Source: Lysobacter sp. TY2-98 (GTDB lineage: Bacteria > Pseudomonadota > Gammaproteobacteria > Xanthomonadales > Xanthomonadaceae). Taken from it: DNA of 64,000 bases. The stretch lies in contig NZ_CP031413.1 in assembly GCF_003367355.1 (NCBI RefSeq), positions 248,001 through 312,000 on the forward strand. The letters are read 5' to 3'. A program made the translations under genes and the position numbers. Positions 1-8,591 of this stretch are shown in pieces. A model generated the notes under the pieces. The model made no database searches, was not told the DNA's origin, and saw only the letters and a program-made list of their open reading frames with translations. Every line of letters starts with the position of its first letter. The stretch's first letter is position 1.

Positions 1-96
1 CGCGACACCGATGCGGCTGCCGTCGACGCCAGGCTCGAAAGCCAGCTCGTCGAGCACGGCTTGCTGCTGGTCGGCATCGGCGAAGTGGTCTGACAT
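1..96 (-). CDS. BON-domain protein, N-terminal part (runs off left edge)
   Basis: Only the first 32 codons are in the window. The start is the ATG at 96-94 and the frame stays open to base 1. The visible residues contain VLDELAFEPGVDG followed by RIGVA, which matches the opening of the two complete BON proteins at 4775 and 10092 (VLDELDYAPDID and VMEELDWEPSID). BON domains are small alpha/beta folds, found in OsmY-like stress proteins, that are thought to bind membranes or lipids. An FNR-type box lies about 70 bp upstream of the start. The rest of the protein is not visible, so the number of BON repeats is inferred from the paralogues. Confidence 0.72.
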   Translation of the reverse strand, partial: MSDHFADADQQQAVLDELAFEPGVDGSRIGVA

Positions 97-160
97 GGCA
101 GTGGTCGCTCGTGCGAGGAGACGCCTTGCGCCATTCCACGTCCAGCCGTCCCACTCGATG

Positions 161-174
161 TTGACCGGCGTCAG
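161..174. promoter_or_regulatory. FNR/Anr-type palindrome
   Basis: TTGACCGGCGTCAG fits YTGAY-N4-RTCAR. It lies between the divergent BON gene (start 96) and the small membrane-anchor gene (start 313), centred about 71 bp from the BON start codon. Confidence 0.6.
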
Positions 175-205
175 CAACGGACCGCGACGGCTTCGAATGC
201 GAATG

Positions 206-218
206 CTGATTCGGTCAG
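206..218. promoter_or_regulatory. FNR-type palindrome with a short spacer
   Basis: CTGATTCGGTCAG has both half-sites of the box seen elsewhere in this region, but only three bases between them instead of four. It is centred about 101 bp before the start at 313, a spacing shared by several other boxes. The one-base-short spacer makes binding doubtful. Confidence 0.3.
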
Positions 219-312
219 CAACTCCACGAGCCGGGCCGTCCACATTGAGCGGCAACGCGCTCGGCCGAGGTCACGGCCTTTGCCCGCGCACCACCCGACA
301 ACGAGGCTTCAG

Positions 313-603
313 ATGACCACGGCAACGACACGACGCGGAAATACGGCAGGCGGCACGATCCGCACCACGCTGCGCGCCGGCTCGCGCGCCGCACGCGAGA
401 CGCTGCACGACGTGGAGGGTTCGCTGGATCGCGGCGCACGGCAGGCGAGAAAGATCGAGCGCGCCGCGTTCGACCGGGCGGAGAAGTTTGGCGGCACGGT
501 CGTGCGGCGCGTTCGCGAGCGACCGCTGACCGCACTGTCACTGGCGGGTGTCTCCCTGGCGCTTTTCTACTTCATGACCAAGCCGCGTCGCACCGATCAG
601 TAA
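313..603 (+). CDS. Small C-terminally membrane-anchored protein (DUF883/ElaB-like)
   Basis: A 96-residue protein. Its polar, Arg-rich and probably helical N-terminal part ends in a single hydrophobic segment (about residues 73-89, LTALSLAGVSLALFYF) and a short basic tail. The arrangement ERPLTAL followed by a C-terminal membrane anchor resembles DUF883/ElaB/YqjD proteins, which sit in the inner membrane and in some cases bind ribosomes in stationary phase. The ATG at 313 was chosen because ACGAGG lies 6-7 bases before it; an upstream ATG at 280 has no such site. Family membership is tentative. Confidence 0.6.
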   Translation: MTTATTRRGNTAGGTIRTTLRAGSRAARETLHDVEGSLDRGARQARKIERAAFDRAEKFGGTVVRRVRERPLTALSLAGVSLALFYFMTKPRRTDQ

Positions 604-716
604 TCGGTGTGTGCGGCTTTGCGTCAACGGCATCGCGAGCGGGCCGCCGAGCACTACCGATCGGCAGCGGTGCGTAGCGCCTCACGGGTCGCGCTCCGCT
701 CAACCGGGTTCTCGTG

Positions 717-1550
717 CTAATGCCGCATCACCATGGGAAGCGGAGCGTGCTCGAGCAGATGCCGGGTAACGCCGCCCAGAATCCATTCCGAAAAGCGCGT
801 GTGGCCGTACGCGCCCGTGACGAGCAGGTCGGCTTGCTCCTCACGGGCGGCACTCAATAGGGCCGCGCCCGTCGGCTCACCACCGTCACCGATGTCACCA
901 AGTTGCCGGATCCGCGCGTTGGGTCGGTGCCGCGCGAGCCACGGAGGGAGTGCAACGGTCGGCCAGACCTCCGCCGCTCGACGGTCGTTACCCACCAGCA
1001 CGACGACGTCCCGAGCGTGCTCAACGAACGCGCGAGCGCCGTGCAGTGCGCGTGCGGCGCCGGGCGTTCCATTCCACGCCACGGCGACGGTGCCGGCCAG
1101 CCGGGCGGGGTCGGTGCCCGCAGGCACGATGAGCGTCGGCAGGCGGTTCGACAGGACGATTCGCGCGACACCGGCGGGCCGGGCCCACCAATCGTCGTCG
1201 CGGGACGACCGCTGTGTGACGTAAAGATCGTGCCAGGTCGCGATCCTCGACATGACGTGCGTCGCATCACCCGCTGAAGCCATCCATACCGCATTGCGCA
1301 CGCCGAGGGACGACGCCCAGGCGCTGAATGCCGGTGCGTTTTTTTCGGCCTCCTCGACCAGGCGCTCGGCTTCGAGTGTCGCCGCGGCATCGAGCATGCC
1401 GGGGTCATAGGGCGCGAGCGGCAGCAGGCCCATCGGCACCACGTGAACCGCGGTCAGCGAGCCGCGGAACGATGCCGCGACTCGGGCGGCGATCTCGACG
1501 TCGAACCCTGAGCCATCCGCGCTCGTCGAGCGCACGAGCACATCGAGCAT
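717..1550 (-). CDS. Universal stress protein, tandem UspA domains
   Basis: A 277-residue protein with two Usp domains (about residues 1-145 and 150-277). The second ends in the nucleotide-loop pattern GAYGHTRFSEWILGG, close to the G-x2-G-x9-G signature of ATP-binding Usp proteins. Such proteins are cytoplasmic and help cells survive starvation, oxygen limitation or oxidants. The start ATG follows GAGGGCAAGG. The gene is divergent from the P-type ATPase at 1933, and an FNR-type box lies about 64 bp upstream of its start codon. A second tandem Usp gene is at 7427. Confidence 0.88.
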   Translation of the reverse strand: MLDVLVRSTSADGSGFDVEIAARVAASFRGSLTAVHVVPMGLLPLAPYDPGMLDAAATLEAERLVEEAEKNAPAFSAWASSLGVRNAVWMASAGDATHVMSRIATWHDLYVTQRSSRDDDWWARPAGVARIVLSNRLPTLIVPAGTDPARLAGTVAVAWNGTPGAARALHGARAFVEHARDVVVLVGNDRRAAEVWPTVALPPWLARHRPNARIRQLGDIGDGGEPTGAALLSAAREEQADLLVTGAYGHTRFSEWILGGVTRHLLEHAPLPMVMRH

Positions 1551-1607
1551 GGCCTTGCCCTCAGCGTAGGTCCGTCTGCACCTTCTGCAATGTGCCTTCG
1601 CGGCTTA

Positions 1608-1621
1608 CTGACGCGCGTCAG
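1608..1621. promoter_or_regulatory. FNR/Anr-type palindrome upstream of the Usp gene
   Basis: CTGACGCGCGTCAG is a perfect inverted repeat of CTGAC/GTCAG. It is centred about 64 bp upstream of the minus-strand Usp start at 1550. A class II site (centred at -41.5) would give a leader of about 23 nt. Confidence 0.65.
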
Positions 1622-1812
1622 TGAACGACACGTGCTCGAACTGCCCACGGACAGAAGCGAGAAGACCGGCCGCCGTGGCGGGTATCAATCCACCACACGG
1701 CGCAGATGCGAAAGAGCCGCACCGCGAGCAGCGGCGGGTGAGCGAACTGAGCCGGCATGGACGACGCCCGAAGGGATGATTCGCAGTGGGGTCAGCTCTG
1801 CGCAGACGGAAC

Positions 1813-1826
1813 CTGATTCACGTCAG
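1813..1826. promoter_or_regulatory. FNR/Anr-type palindrome upstream of the P-type ATPase
   Basis: CTGATTCACGTCAG is centred about 113 bp upstream of the ATPase start at 1933. The rest of the 1551-1932 divergent gap shows no gene. Confidence 0.6.
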
Positions 1827-1932
1827 CTGTCGGACGGCGCGATGCGTCGAAAGTGGTGAGGCAAGCGGCCACGCACCCATTTCTCGCCACGCGTTCGCCG
1901 CACCGTCCTTCACGACAGCGGAGGTTGGGCGA

Positions 1933-4446
1933 ATGTCCATTACCCAGCGCCCGTCGCCGCCGCTCGTGACGTCGAGCCCGGCGCAGTCGCGGTCGGGCCT
2001 TTCGACAGTCGAAGCCGCCCAACGGCGCGCTCGCGATGGCGCCAACGTGATCGAGGCCCACCAGTCGCGTCCCCTGGCGACGGCGATCCGCGCAGCGGTG
2101 GGCGAACCGATGCTGCTCGTGCTGATGGCAGCGGTCGCCATCTACGCGCTGCTTGGCGCCGCGGGAGACGCCGCGGTGCTCGCGGTGTCGGTGGTGCTGG
2201 TCGTCGCACTGACGGTGTACCAGAGCTGGCGTGCTGAGCGCGCTGTCAGCGCTCTGCAGGAGTTGGCCGCATTCGAGGCGGTGGTGCGGCGGGACGGGCG
2301 CGTCATGAAAATCCCGGCGCGCGACGTCGTCGTCGGCGACCTCGTGGAAGTGGCGGAGGGTACGCGCATCGCGGCGGACGGAACCTTGTTGCATGCCGTC
2401 GACCTGCAGGTCGACGAATCGCTGTTGACGGGTGAGTCGGCGCCGGTGTCCAAGACTGCCGGCGCGCCCGATGCCGCGGTCTTTTCCGGAACGTTCGCCG
2501 TTCGCGGGCAGGGGACCTTCGAGGTCACCGCGATCGGATCGGCAACGCGACTGGGCCAGATCGGCCGTCTGCTCGCGAAGCAGGAGCGCGAGCCCAGCCC
2601 GATGGAACGCACGATTCGCCGCCTCGTGCGGCGATTTGCGGTGCTCGGCCTTCTGTTGTCGGCCGTGCTGGTTGCCGTCCAAATGGCTCACGGCGTCGGC
2701 CTGTTGCGCGCGCTGCTCGCGGGGCTGACGCTGGCCATCGCCACGATTCCGGAAGAATTCCCCGTAGTCCTCAGTGTGTTTCTGGCCCTGGGGGGATGGC
2801 GGATGGCGCGACAGAACGCGATCGTTCGCCGGCCTTCGGCAATCGAAGCGATCGGGTCGACCACGGTTCTGTGCACGGACAAGACCGGCACGCTCACGGT
2901 CGGGCACATGGCGCTGCACTCCGTCTGGCTCGATGACCGCGAGCATGTTCTGCAGCCGGGCGTCGAACCGCCGCCTTCGGCTCGGGCCATCGTCGAAACC
3001 GCAGCACTCGCGACGGCCACGCCGACGCACGACCCGATGGACCGCGCGCTGCTCGATCGGGTGTCAGCGCAGCCTGCAATCGTGCTCCGGCACTATCCGT
3101 TCAACGCGGCCATCCGGCTCGCCGCGAGCGTCACCGCGCAGGGATCCGTGGCGTGCAAGGGCTCGCCCGAAGCGGTGTTGAGCCTGTGCGATCGCGATGA
3201 TGCGTTGACGTCGTCCGTCAGTCAGGCGATGGAACGTTTGGGAGCGCACGGCCTCCGCATGCTTGGCGTCGCGGAAGGCTATGTGGCGCCCGGCGCCTTG
3301 CCGGACTCGCCTGCATCGATGTCACTTCATTGGCTCGGGCTGGTCGCGTTCGAGGATCCGTTGCGAGCCGAGGTGCCGGACGCGGTCCAGGCCGCACAGG
3401 CCGCCGGCGTCCGCATCCTCCTTGTGACCGGCGACAGCATCGCGACGGCGTGCGCCATCGCGCAGCAGGCAGGAATCAAGCCGTGCGACAACGCGCTCAG
3501 CGGCGCTGCGATGCGAACGCTGAGCGACGACGATCTGCTCGAACGGCTCCGACTGACCTCCGTCATCGCGCGCGTACAGCCCGAGGACAAGTTGCGGCTT
3601 GTGCGGGTGCTGGCGCGTTCCGGTGAAGTGGTGACCATGACGGGCGACGGCGTGAACGACGCGCCTGCGCTCAAAGCGGCCCATTCGGGCGTCTCCATGG
3701 GCAAGCGGGGCACGGACGTCGCGCGCGAGGCCGCGTCGATCGTGCTGGCCGACGACAACTTCGCAACGATCGTGGGTGCCATCGCTGCGGGACGTCGAAT
3801 ACAGCGGAATCTGCGAGGTGCGATCCGCTACATCATCGCCGTCCACGTGCCCATCGTCGGCGTTGCGCTGCTGCCGGTCATCGCGGGCGGGCCGATGCTG
3901 CTCACCCCGGTGCACGTGCTGATGCTCGAGATGTTGATCGATCCCGTGTCCAGCCTGATGTTCGAGCAGCTGCCGGCGGATGCCGCGATTCCACGCCGTG
4001 CGGGCGCTGCTGCGGAGAGCCCGATGATGTCGCTGCCCTCGCTGGTTCACGCGGTGCTGCTGGGTACGGGGTCGCTGGTGGGCGCTGCACTGGTCTATCG
4101 ATGGGTGCACCACCTCGGGTCGGGCGTGGCCACAACGCTCGCGTTCTTCGCGATCGTGGCCGGCAACCTCAGCATCCTCGCCTGGAGCGGGCCGTGGTTG
4201 CGTACGAAACAGGCACGAAAGGTGTTCGTCCTCGTGACCGCCTCGGTCTTCGCGGTACTCGCACTACTCGTCGGGTACCTGCCGCTCGCTCATGTGCTCG
4301 GTTTCGCAACCGTGCCCATCGGCTGGGCGTTGCTGAGTGCGCTGGCTGCGGTCGCTGCAGTGGGTGCAGCGGGCATCGCGACGATGGCGTTTCGTTCGGC
4401 ATTGCGGCGCGCGTCGGTTTGGCGTGCTCGCGCGTCTCTCTCGTAA
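1933..4446 (+). CDS. Cation-translocating P-type ATPase
   Basis: An 837-residue inner-membrane pump. In order: N-terminal cation-ATPase domain, first helix pair, actuator domain with TGES at 166-169, ion-pathway helix with IPEEFP, phosphorylation site DKTGT with Asp316, nucleotide domain, hinge TGDGVND at 570-576, and a C-terminal bundle of about four helices. The layout is P2-like (Ca2+/Mg2+/Na+ type): there is no CPC motif and no N-terminal metal-binding domain. The PEEFP variant in helix 4 is found in poorly characterised bacterial P-ATPases, so the ion is unknown. The ATG at 1933 follows GGAGG by 8 bases; an in-frame upstream start at 1786 lacks a site. Neighbours and the upstream FNR box suggest a role in low-oxygen or stress ion balance, as proposed for mycobacterial CtpF. 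Confidence 0.87.
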   Translation: MSITQRPSPPLVTSSPAQSRSGLSTVEAAQRRARDGANVIEAHQSRPLATAIRAAVGEPMLLVLMAAVAIYALLGAAGDAAVLAVSVVLVVALTVYQSWRAERAVSALQELAAFEAVVRRDGRVMKIPARDVVVGDLVEVAEGTRIAADGTLLHAVDLQVDESLLTGESAPVSKTAGAPDAAVFSGTFAVRGQGTFEVTAIGSATRLGQIGRLLAKQEREPSPMERTIRRLVRRFAVLGLLLSAVLVAVQMAHGVGLLRALLAGLTLAIATIPEEFPVVLSVFLALGGWRMARQNAIVRRPSAIEAIGSTTVLCTDKTGTLTVGHMALHSVWLDDREHVLQPGVEPPPSARAIVETAALATATPTHDPMDRALLDRVSAQPAIVLRHYPFNAAIRLAASVTAQGSVACKGSPEAVLSLCDRDDALTSSVSQAMERLGAHGLRMLGVAEGYVAPGALPDSPASMSLHWLGLVAFEDPLRAEVPDAVQAAQAAGVRILLVTGDSIATACAIAQQAGIKPCDNALSGAAMRTLSDDDLLERLRLTSVIARVQPEDKLRLVRVLARSGEVVTMTGDGVNDAPALKAAHSGVSMGKRGTDVAREAASIVLADDNFATIVGAIAAGRRIQRNLRGAIRYIIAVHVPIVGVALLPVIAGGPMLLTPVHVLMLEMLIDPVSSLMFEQLPADAAIPRRAGAAAESPMMSLPSLVHAVLLGTGSLVGAALVYRWVHHLGSGVATTLAFFAIVAGNLSILAWSGPWLRTKQARKVFVLVTASVFAVLALLVGYLPLAHVLGFATVPIGWALLSALAAVAAVGAAGIATMAFRSALRRASVWRARASLS

Positions 4447-4774
4447 GCGCGCAGAGCTGGCTTCTACACGGAGGCGACTGCAGTTCGTCGGCGAACCTCG
4501 CCACGGCGCAGCCTGCCTCGAGCGCGGTGGGCGACGGCGATGCACCAAGACGTCGAATCGGAAGCCGGTAGCCGCCGGCCAGGCCGGAACGAACAAGATT
4601 CGTGCAGTGAATTCGCATGCTCGTCGAGCGGGCCGTCGCCTTCGAAACCGATGCACTCCTGCACGGGCCGGTGCTTGCCGACGGCGACAGGGCGCTGCAA
4701 ATGCTGCCGCAGGTCATGAAGCGGGCCCGCAGCGGAAACCTAATCAGAATCAGCCAACAAATGCAGGTGCTGCG
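4447..4774. other. Gap between ATPase and BON gene; at most a small ORF
   Basis: No recognisable gene, hairpin terminator or FNR-type box was seen in this 328-bp stretch. The only candidate is a 53-codon frame from ATG 4617 whose TGA (4776-4778) overlaps the BON start codon. It has no convincing ribosome site and no recognised similarity. Confidence 0.4.
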
Positions 4775-5428
4775 ATGACGACGCCGGCCGACCGGAGCAT
4801 CCGGAAGCAGGTTCTCGACGAGCTCGACTATGCGCCCGACATTGATCAGGTGAATATCGGCGTCACCGTCGATGCGGGCGTCGTGACGCTGAGCGGATTC
4901 GCGCAGACATATGCCCAACTGCTGGCGGCGGAGGAGGCGGCCTGGCGCATTCGCGGCGTACAGGGTGTGGTGCAGAACATGCACGTCCGGCAACGCTTCG
5001 AGAGTCCCACCGATGCCGACATCGCGCTGCGCGCGATCGCAACACTCCGGCGGCAGTGCACAGTTCCCGAATCGGTACGCGTGCGCGTCAGCGAGGGGTG
5101 GGTGACCCTGCATGGCCAGGTCGACTGGCACTATCAGCGCGCGAACGCCGAAGCCGCCGTACGCACGCTTGCGGGCGTCCGCGGAGTGAGTAACCGGATC
5201 GGTCTACGAGCGCAGGGCGCCGATGCCTCGGTTCGCGACCGCATCGTCAGCGCCCTGCAGCGCAATGCGGAAGTCGAGGCGAGCCGGATCAAGGTGGACG
5301 TCGACGACAAGGCGACCTGCATCCTCGAAGGCACCGTGCACGATGTGTCGGAACGCATGGCCGCGGAGCACGCGGCGTGGGCGGCGCCGGGCATCAAGGC
5401 GGTGGTCGACCGCATCCAGATCGCCTGA
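4775..5428 (+). CDS. BON-domain protein, three BON repeats
   Basis: A 217-residue protein with three BON domains at about residues 8-75, 78-145 and 148-217. Each has the typical GxVTLxG core (GVVTLSG, GWVTLHG and a diverged ATCILEG). There is no signal peptide, so it is probably cytoplasmic, unlike periplasmic OsmY. It is clearly paralogous to the proteins at 1-96 and 10092-10751. AGGTG lies about 6 bases before the start. Unlike its paralogues it has no obvious FNR-type box directly upstream. It may be read through from the ATPase gene, 328 bp away. Confidence 0.85.
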   Translation: MTTPADRSIRKQVLDELDYAPDIDQVNIGVTVDAGVVTLSGFAQTYAQLLAAEEAAWRIRGVQGVVQNMHVRQRFESPTDADIALRAIATLRRQCTVPESVRVRVSEGWVTLHGQVDWHYQRANAEAAVRTLAGVRGVSNRIGLRAQGADASVRDRIVSALQRNAEVEASRIKVDVDDKATCILEGTVHDVSERMAAEHAAWAAPGIKAVVDRIQIA

Positions 5429-5443
5429 CGGCGCAACCGCGAT

Positions 5444-5809
5444 TCATCGTGCTGCAGTCATGAAGTACGCATAGACGCCGAGATTCCATGCGACCAGCAT
5501 CGCCAGCTGCACGCCGAATGCGGCGAACACCAGAAGGAACGCGTCCGGGAGGTGGAGCTCCTCGGTGTCGCGAGTGAGTGGCGTGACGAGCGCCGCGGCC
5601 GCTGCCAATGTCACGAGGTACACCGGATTCAGCGCGGAGCCGAGCGAGCCCGCCTCGGCGAGCCATGCGTCGATCGCGGTTGCGAACCAGAGCGTGAGCG
5701 CGACGACGAGGCCACGCAGGACCAGGCGCCTTGCCGGTCGCGTGACATGCGACCGCCACGGGCGTGTCGGCGATGAGGGCGCGTGCGACGCCAGCGACAG
5801 AACTCTCAT
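5444..5809 (-). CDS. Small three-helix membrane protein, unknown function
   Basis: A 121-residue protein with a basic N-terminus and three hydrophobic segments (about residues 30-48, 56-76 and 86-115). I do not recognise the family. Its ATG (5809-5807) overlaps the TGA of the beta-CASP protein gene, and GAGGAG lies 8 bases before it within that gene. The two are therefore very likely co-transcribed and translationally coupled. It converges on the BON gene that ends at 5428. Confidence 0.7.
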   Translation of the reverse strand: MRVLSLASHAPSSPTRPWRSHVTRPARRLVLRGLVVALTLWFATAIDAWLAEAGSLGSALNPVYLVTLAAAAALVTPLTRDTEELHLPDAFLLVFAAFGVQLAMLVAWNLGVYAYFMTAAR

Positions 5810-7176
5810 AGTGGTATCTCCTCGCCGTGATCTGCCACGTGGATCGGCCAGCCCAGATCGCGCTGCACGCGCAGTCGCAGCGCATCGGATGCGCTCGGCT
5901 CCCCGTGCGTGAGGTAGATCGCGGCCGAAGGCCTCGGGCCATCGCGTAGCCACTGCGTGATTTCGTTCGAATCGGCGTGCGCCGAAAAACTCTTCAGCTG
6001 CACGACCTCGGCGTTGATTGGCACATCCCGACCGAAGATGCGCAACACGCTATCGCCGGCAACGAGTCGGGCGCCGCGTGTGCCGGCGGCCTGGTAGCCG
6101 GAAAGCACGATCGCATTGCGCGCGTCCGGCGCGAAGGCCGTGACGTGATGGAGTACGCGTCCGCCCGTCAGCATGCCGCTTGCCGAGAGAATGATCATCG
6201 GGCCGTGCTGTCGATTGAGCGCCTTGGATGCCTCCGCGCTACCCACGAACGTGACGCGATCGAAGGTCTGCCGGCAGGCCTCGGCATCGAGTTTGTGATC
6301 GGCCGGGTGTCGCCGATAGAGGCCGCTCGCCTGTTCGGCCATCGGGCTGTTGAGATACACCGGTACGGGGTGGATCGCGTCGCGCTGTCGCAAGCGTGCG
6401 ATGTGCAGGAGCAGCTCCTGTGCCCGACCGACCGCAAAAGCCGGGATCACGACGACACCGCCGCGCCCGGTTACACGGTTGATGACCTCCGCGAGTTCGT
6501 CCTCCGCATCGACGAACGGATGCACGCGATCGCCGTATGTCGACTCGCAGACGAGTGTGTCGCAAGCCGGATGCGGCGCCGGCGGCGGCAGTAGCGCGTC
6601 GACCGGTCGACCGAGGTCGCCGGAAAAATGCACGCGTCGATGATCGAGCGTCAGCGTGATCTGTGCGGCGCCCAGGATGTGCCCTGCGCGGATGAAGCGT
6701 GCAGTCCCGCCGGGAATCTCGATGTCCTTGTCGAACGACACCGGCGACAGATGCCGGAGACTCCGGCGTGCATCGGCCTCGGTGTAGAGCGGAAGCGGCT
6801 GCGCATGCTTCGAATAGCCCTTCTTCGCGGCGAACCTCGCTTCTTCCTCCAGGAGGCGGCCGCTGTCGGGCAGCAGGAGTGCGCAGAGATCGCGCGTCGC
6901 TTCCGTGCACAGCACCTTGCCCTGGTAGCCCTCCTGGATGATGCGGGGCAAGTACCCGGAATGGTCGAGATGCGCGTGGGTCAGAAGGACGAGATCGATG
7001 CTCGACGGCGGCACGGGGAACGGCCGGCGATTACGCTCGCGCAAAACCTTGTAGCCCTGGAAGAGTCCGCAATCGACGAGCAGGCGGTGGGCGCCGACGT
7101 CGACCAGGAAACGGGATCCGGTGACCGTGCCCGCGGCACCGAGGAAGCGCAGCGTGGGAACCGACGGCGTCGACAT
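5806..7176 (-). CDS. MBL-fold, beta-CASP ribonuclease-like protein
   Basis: A 456-residue protein with the metallo-beta-lactamase core and zinc motif HAHLDH (His67, His69, Asp71, His72). It has the later metal ligands FSGDLGR and SFSAHAD, and the beta-CASP insertion with SASGM and a late conserved H (THGE). Length and motifs match bacterial homologues of the CPSF-73/RNase J superfamily, often annotated as RNA-specificity exonucleases; the substrate is not shown here. The start at 7176 follows CTGGAG. It heads a two-gene unit with the membrane protein at 5444. An FNR box is centred 58 bp upstream, suggesting RNA turnover under low oxygen. Confidence 0.87.
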   Translation of the reverse strand: MSTPSVPTLRFLGAAGTVTGSRFLVDVGAHRLLVDCGLFQGYKVLRERNRRPFPVPPSSIDLVLLTHAHLDHSGYLPRIIQEGYQGKVLCTEATRDLCALLLPDSGRLLEEEARFAAKKGYSKHAQPLPLYTEADARRSLRHLSPVSFDKDIEIPGGTARFIRAGHILGAAQITLTLDHRRVHFSGDLGRPVDALLPPPAPHPACDTLVCESTYGDRVHPFVDAEDELAEVINRVTGRGGVVVIPAFAVGRAQELLLHIARLRQRDAIHPVPVYLNSPMAEQASGLYRRHPADHKLDAEACRQTFDRVTFVGSAEASKALNRQHGPMIILSASGMLTGGRVLHHVTAFAPDARNAIVLSGYQAAGTRGARLVAGDSVLRIFGRDVPINAEVVQLKSFSAHADSNEITQWLRDGPRPSAAIYLTHGEPSASDALRLRVQRDLGWPIHVADHGEEIPL

Positions 7177-7227
7177 GTGCGCTCCAGGTGGTGATGTCGA
7201 CGCTGCGCGCAGACCGGTCACGGAATC

Positions 7228-7241
7228 CTGATCCAGGTCAG
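7228..7241. promoter_or_regulatory. FNR/Anr-type palindrome upstream of the beta-CASP gene
   Basis: CTGATCCAGGTCAG is centred about 58 bp upstream of the minus-strand start at 7176. It shares a divergent control region with the box at 7314. Confidence 0.65.
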
Positions 7242-7313
7242 AGACGAGGCATCCCGCGCACGACGGCGTAGCGCCTTCCATTTGACGGGCGGCTCGTCCA
7301 AGCGGGCCCGAAG

Positions 7314-7327
7314 CTGACTGCGATCAG
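7314..7327. promoter_or_regulatory. FNR/Anr-type palindrome upstream of the second Usp gene
   Basis: CTGACTGCGATCAG is centred about 106 bp upstream of the plus-strand start at 7427. Together with 7228-7241 there is one box per divergent gene. Confidence 0.62.
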
Positions 7328-7426
7328 CTTTCGTGTCGGCACGCGCAACACACTGCAGGCAACCGCCCGCGCCGCGCGTACTGCGAGTGCGTCGGCCGGA
7401 CGACACGCGTGCGAGGAGACGCCGCC

Positions 7427-8266
7427 ATGATCCGCGACATCCTGCTTGCCCTCACCGATACCGCCTCGGACGAAGTCGCGCTGGAAGCCGCCGTGTCACT
7501 GGCGCAGTCCACCGACGCGCGGCTGACGGTGGCGGTGCCGCTCGACCGACCGCTCGCGACGGTGGCGTCCTATGGCGTCACTCCCGTCGTGCTGGAGCAG
7601 AGCCTGACCCTGCAGCGTGATACGGCGGAGGCACGCGCAGTGCGTTTTCGCGAGACGTTGAAGTCGCGCGACATCGTCTTCGACGTTCACGTGGCCGAAG
7701 CGCACACCGCGGCGGTGCCGCATCTCCTGGCGCTCGAGGCGCGCTACGCGGATCTCGTGGTCGTTGCCGCCGCAGGCCCCAAGACGGCCGACACGCCGGC
7801 GCTGCATGCCGCATTCGCCACGTTGCTCTTCGAATCCGGTCGGCCGGTCCTGACCATTCCGCACGACGGTGACGTGCGTTTCCCGATACGCCGCGCCGCA
7901 GTCGCGTGGCGGCCGACCCCCGAAGCCGCTCGCGCCGTCCATGACGCGCTGCCTTTGCTTCCGAAAGGCGCGCACGTCGACGTGCTGGTGATCGAGCCGA
8001 TGCTGGGTGACCGCGACCACGGACAGGAGCCAGGCGCCGACATCGCTGCGCATCTGGCTCGACATGGGCTGGAGGTCAGTGTGCAGGTGCACCCGACCGC
8101 TCGGGGCGGTGTAGGCAACGACCTGCTTCTGACGGCGGTGGAGTCGCGATCGGACCTGATCATCTGCGGCGGCTACGGTCATTCCCGCGCACGTGAATGG
8201 GCATTCGGCGGTGCAACGCGCGAGCTGCTGTGGCGCAGCCATGTGCCTGTCCTCTTCTCCCACTGA
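7427..8266 (+). CDS. Universal stress protein, tandem UspA domains
   Basis: A 279-residue protein with two Usp domains. The first begins IRDILLALTDT; the second ends with GGYGHSRAREWAFGGATRELL, close to the nucleotide-loop signature. It is more distant from the Usp at 717 than a recent duplicate would be. The ATG at 7427 follows GAGGAGACGCC. The gene is divergent from the beta-CASP gene and has its own FNR box about 106 bp upstream. A cytoplasmic stress-survival role is inferred from the family. Confidence 0.87.
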   Translation: MIRDILLALTDTASDEVALEAAVSLAQSTDARLTVAVPLDRPLATVASYGVTPVVLEQSLTLQRDTAEARAVRFRETLKSRDIVFDVHVAEAHTAAVPHLLALEARYADLVVVAAAGPKTADTPALHAAFATLLFESGRPVLTIPHDGDVRFPIRRAAVAWRPTPEAARAVHDALPLLPKGAHVDVLVIEPMLGDRDHGQEPGADIAAHLARHGLEVSVQVHPTARGGVGNDLLLTAVESRSDLIICGGYGHSRAREWAFGGATRELLWRSHVPVLFSH

Positions 8267-8315
8267 CGGACAACGCGCTCCGCCGGCGAGGTGGAATCTC
8301 CACGCGCGCGCAGCG

Positions 8316-8591
8316 ATGCATCACGTCGACGGCGTGATCGTGCAAGCGCGCTTGCGTGCGGAACAGCTCACGCAGGGTCGTGATAGCCGGCTTCTGCACG
8401 AACACATGCTTGGCGAACTACTGCGCCACCAGGAGCATCTCGCAGAGCTGCATGAACGCATCGACGCGGCGGACGCCGAGGCGCGCGCCGGCCTGTGGCA
8501 GGCGTTCTTCCTGTGCTATGACGACTTCATCGCCGTACTCGAGCGCGACCGGCGCGAGACGCCGCACCGTCAGGACACGTCGAGTTCGTAG
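8316..8591 (+). CDS. Hypothetical small helical protein
   Basis: A 91-residue, charged, His-rich and mostly helical protein with no membrane segment or signal. I do not recognise it. It starts 49 bp after the Usp gene and may share its transcript. The ATG at 8316 has only a weak ribosome site, and an upstream in-frame ATG at 8193 would overlap the Usp gene. Its 3' end overlaps the convergent GNAT gene by 22 bp. Confidence 0.5.
   Translation: MHHVDGVIVQARLRAEQLTQGRDSRLLHEHMLGELLRHQEHLAELHERIDAADAEARAGLWQAFFLCYDDFIAVLERDRRETPHRQDTSSS

Noticed and set aside
4617..4778. A 53-codon ORF overlapping the start of the BON gene.
   Set aside because: No convincing ribosome site, no similarity and no box at the usual spacing; mentioned only as part of the gap.
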